Below are positions 12,615-12,618 of a stretch of DNA of 12,618 nt, one piece after another. The DNA comes from Campylobacterota bacterium. Lineage in GTDB: Bacteria > Campylobacterota > Campylobacteria > Campylobacterales > JAADDG01. Within the stretch, counting starts at the first letter, position 1; each line of letters begins with the position of its first letter. Position numbers and translations under genes: made by a program. Location: positions 1-12,618 of the forward strand of contig JAADDG010000134.1 in the NCBI GenBank assembly GCA_013154075.1, written 5' to 3'. Below the pieces are notes generated by a model that was not told the origin of the DNA, made no database searches, and worked only from the letters and a program-made list of their open reading frames with translations.

Positions 12615-12618
12615 AATA

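Overview
The window is AT-rich, with lysine-rich proteins, AGA/ATA-heavy codon use, short intergenic gaps and TATAAT-type promoters with little visible -35. These traits, plus the protein sequences of AroK, PdxJ and PdxA, suggest a Campylobacterota (Epsilonproteobacteria) chromosome, perhaps a hydrothermal-vent lineage. The phylum call is inference from protein character; genus cannot be read here. There are no rRNAs, tRNAs, transposases, phage genes or CRISPR arrays.

Layout. (1) 1-1424, plus strand: the 3' part of the ribosome-assembly GTPase gene der, overlapping aroK (shikimate kinase). (2) 1437-3907, minus strand: five small exported-protein genes. Two are FlgO-like proteins, two are nine-cysteine lipoproteins, and one is a Gly/Val-rich exported protein ending in C-x2-C-x2-C-x2-C. 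They form two related modules (lipoprotein then FlgO-like, and lipoprotein then Cys-rich protein then FlgO-like). A hairpin separates the modules and the second has its own candidate promoter, so a tandem duplication is likely. (3) 3908-4343: a very AT-rich divergent intergenic region with TTATCGA-type repeats near both gene starts. (4) 4344-7777, plus strand: an apparent operon for a periplasmic rhodanese with CPPFC and CNGPWC motifs, a membrane-anchored LysM protein, and an exported protein of four PilJ-type sensor repeats with no signalling domain. (5) 8021-9934, plus strand: an exported purple-acid-phosphatase-like enzyme with variant metal-ligand motifs, driven by an extended -10 promoter. 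(6) 9927-11641, minus strand: pdxJ-pdxA, consecutive vitamin B6 enzymes coupled by an ATGA overlap. (7) 11694-12614, plus strand: a compact Ppx/GppA phosphatase divergent from pdxJ.

The flanks are housekeeping genes. The centre (about 1.4-7.8 kb) is the least explained part: eight consecutive envelope-targeted genes in two divergent units, several rich in cysteine pairs. The minus-strand set is FlgO-related yet no flagellar gene is visible. Whether the two units form one envelope system is an inference from proximity, export signals and similar short upstream motifs; nothing here proves it.
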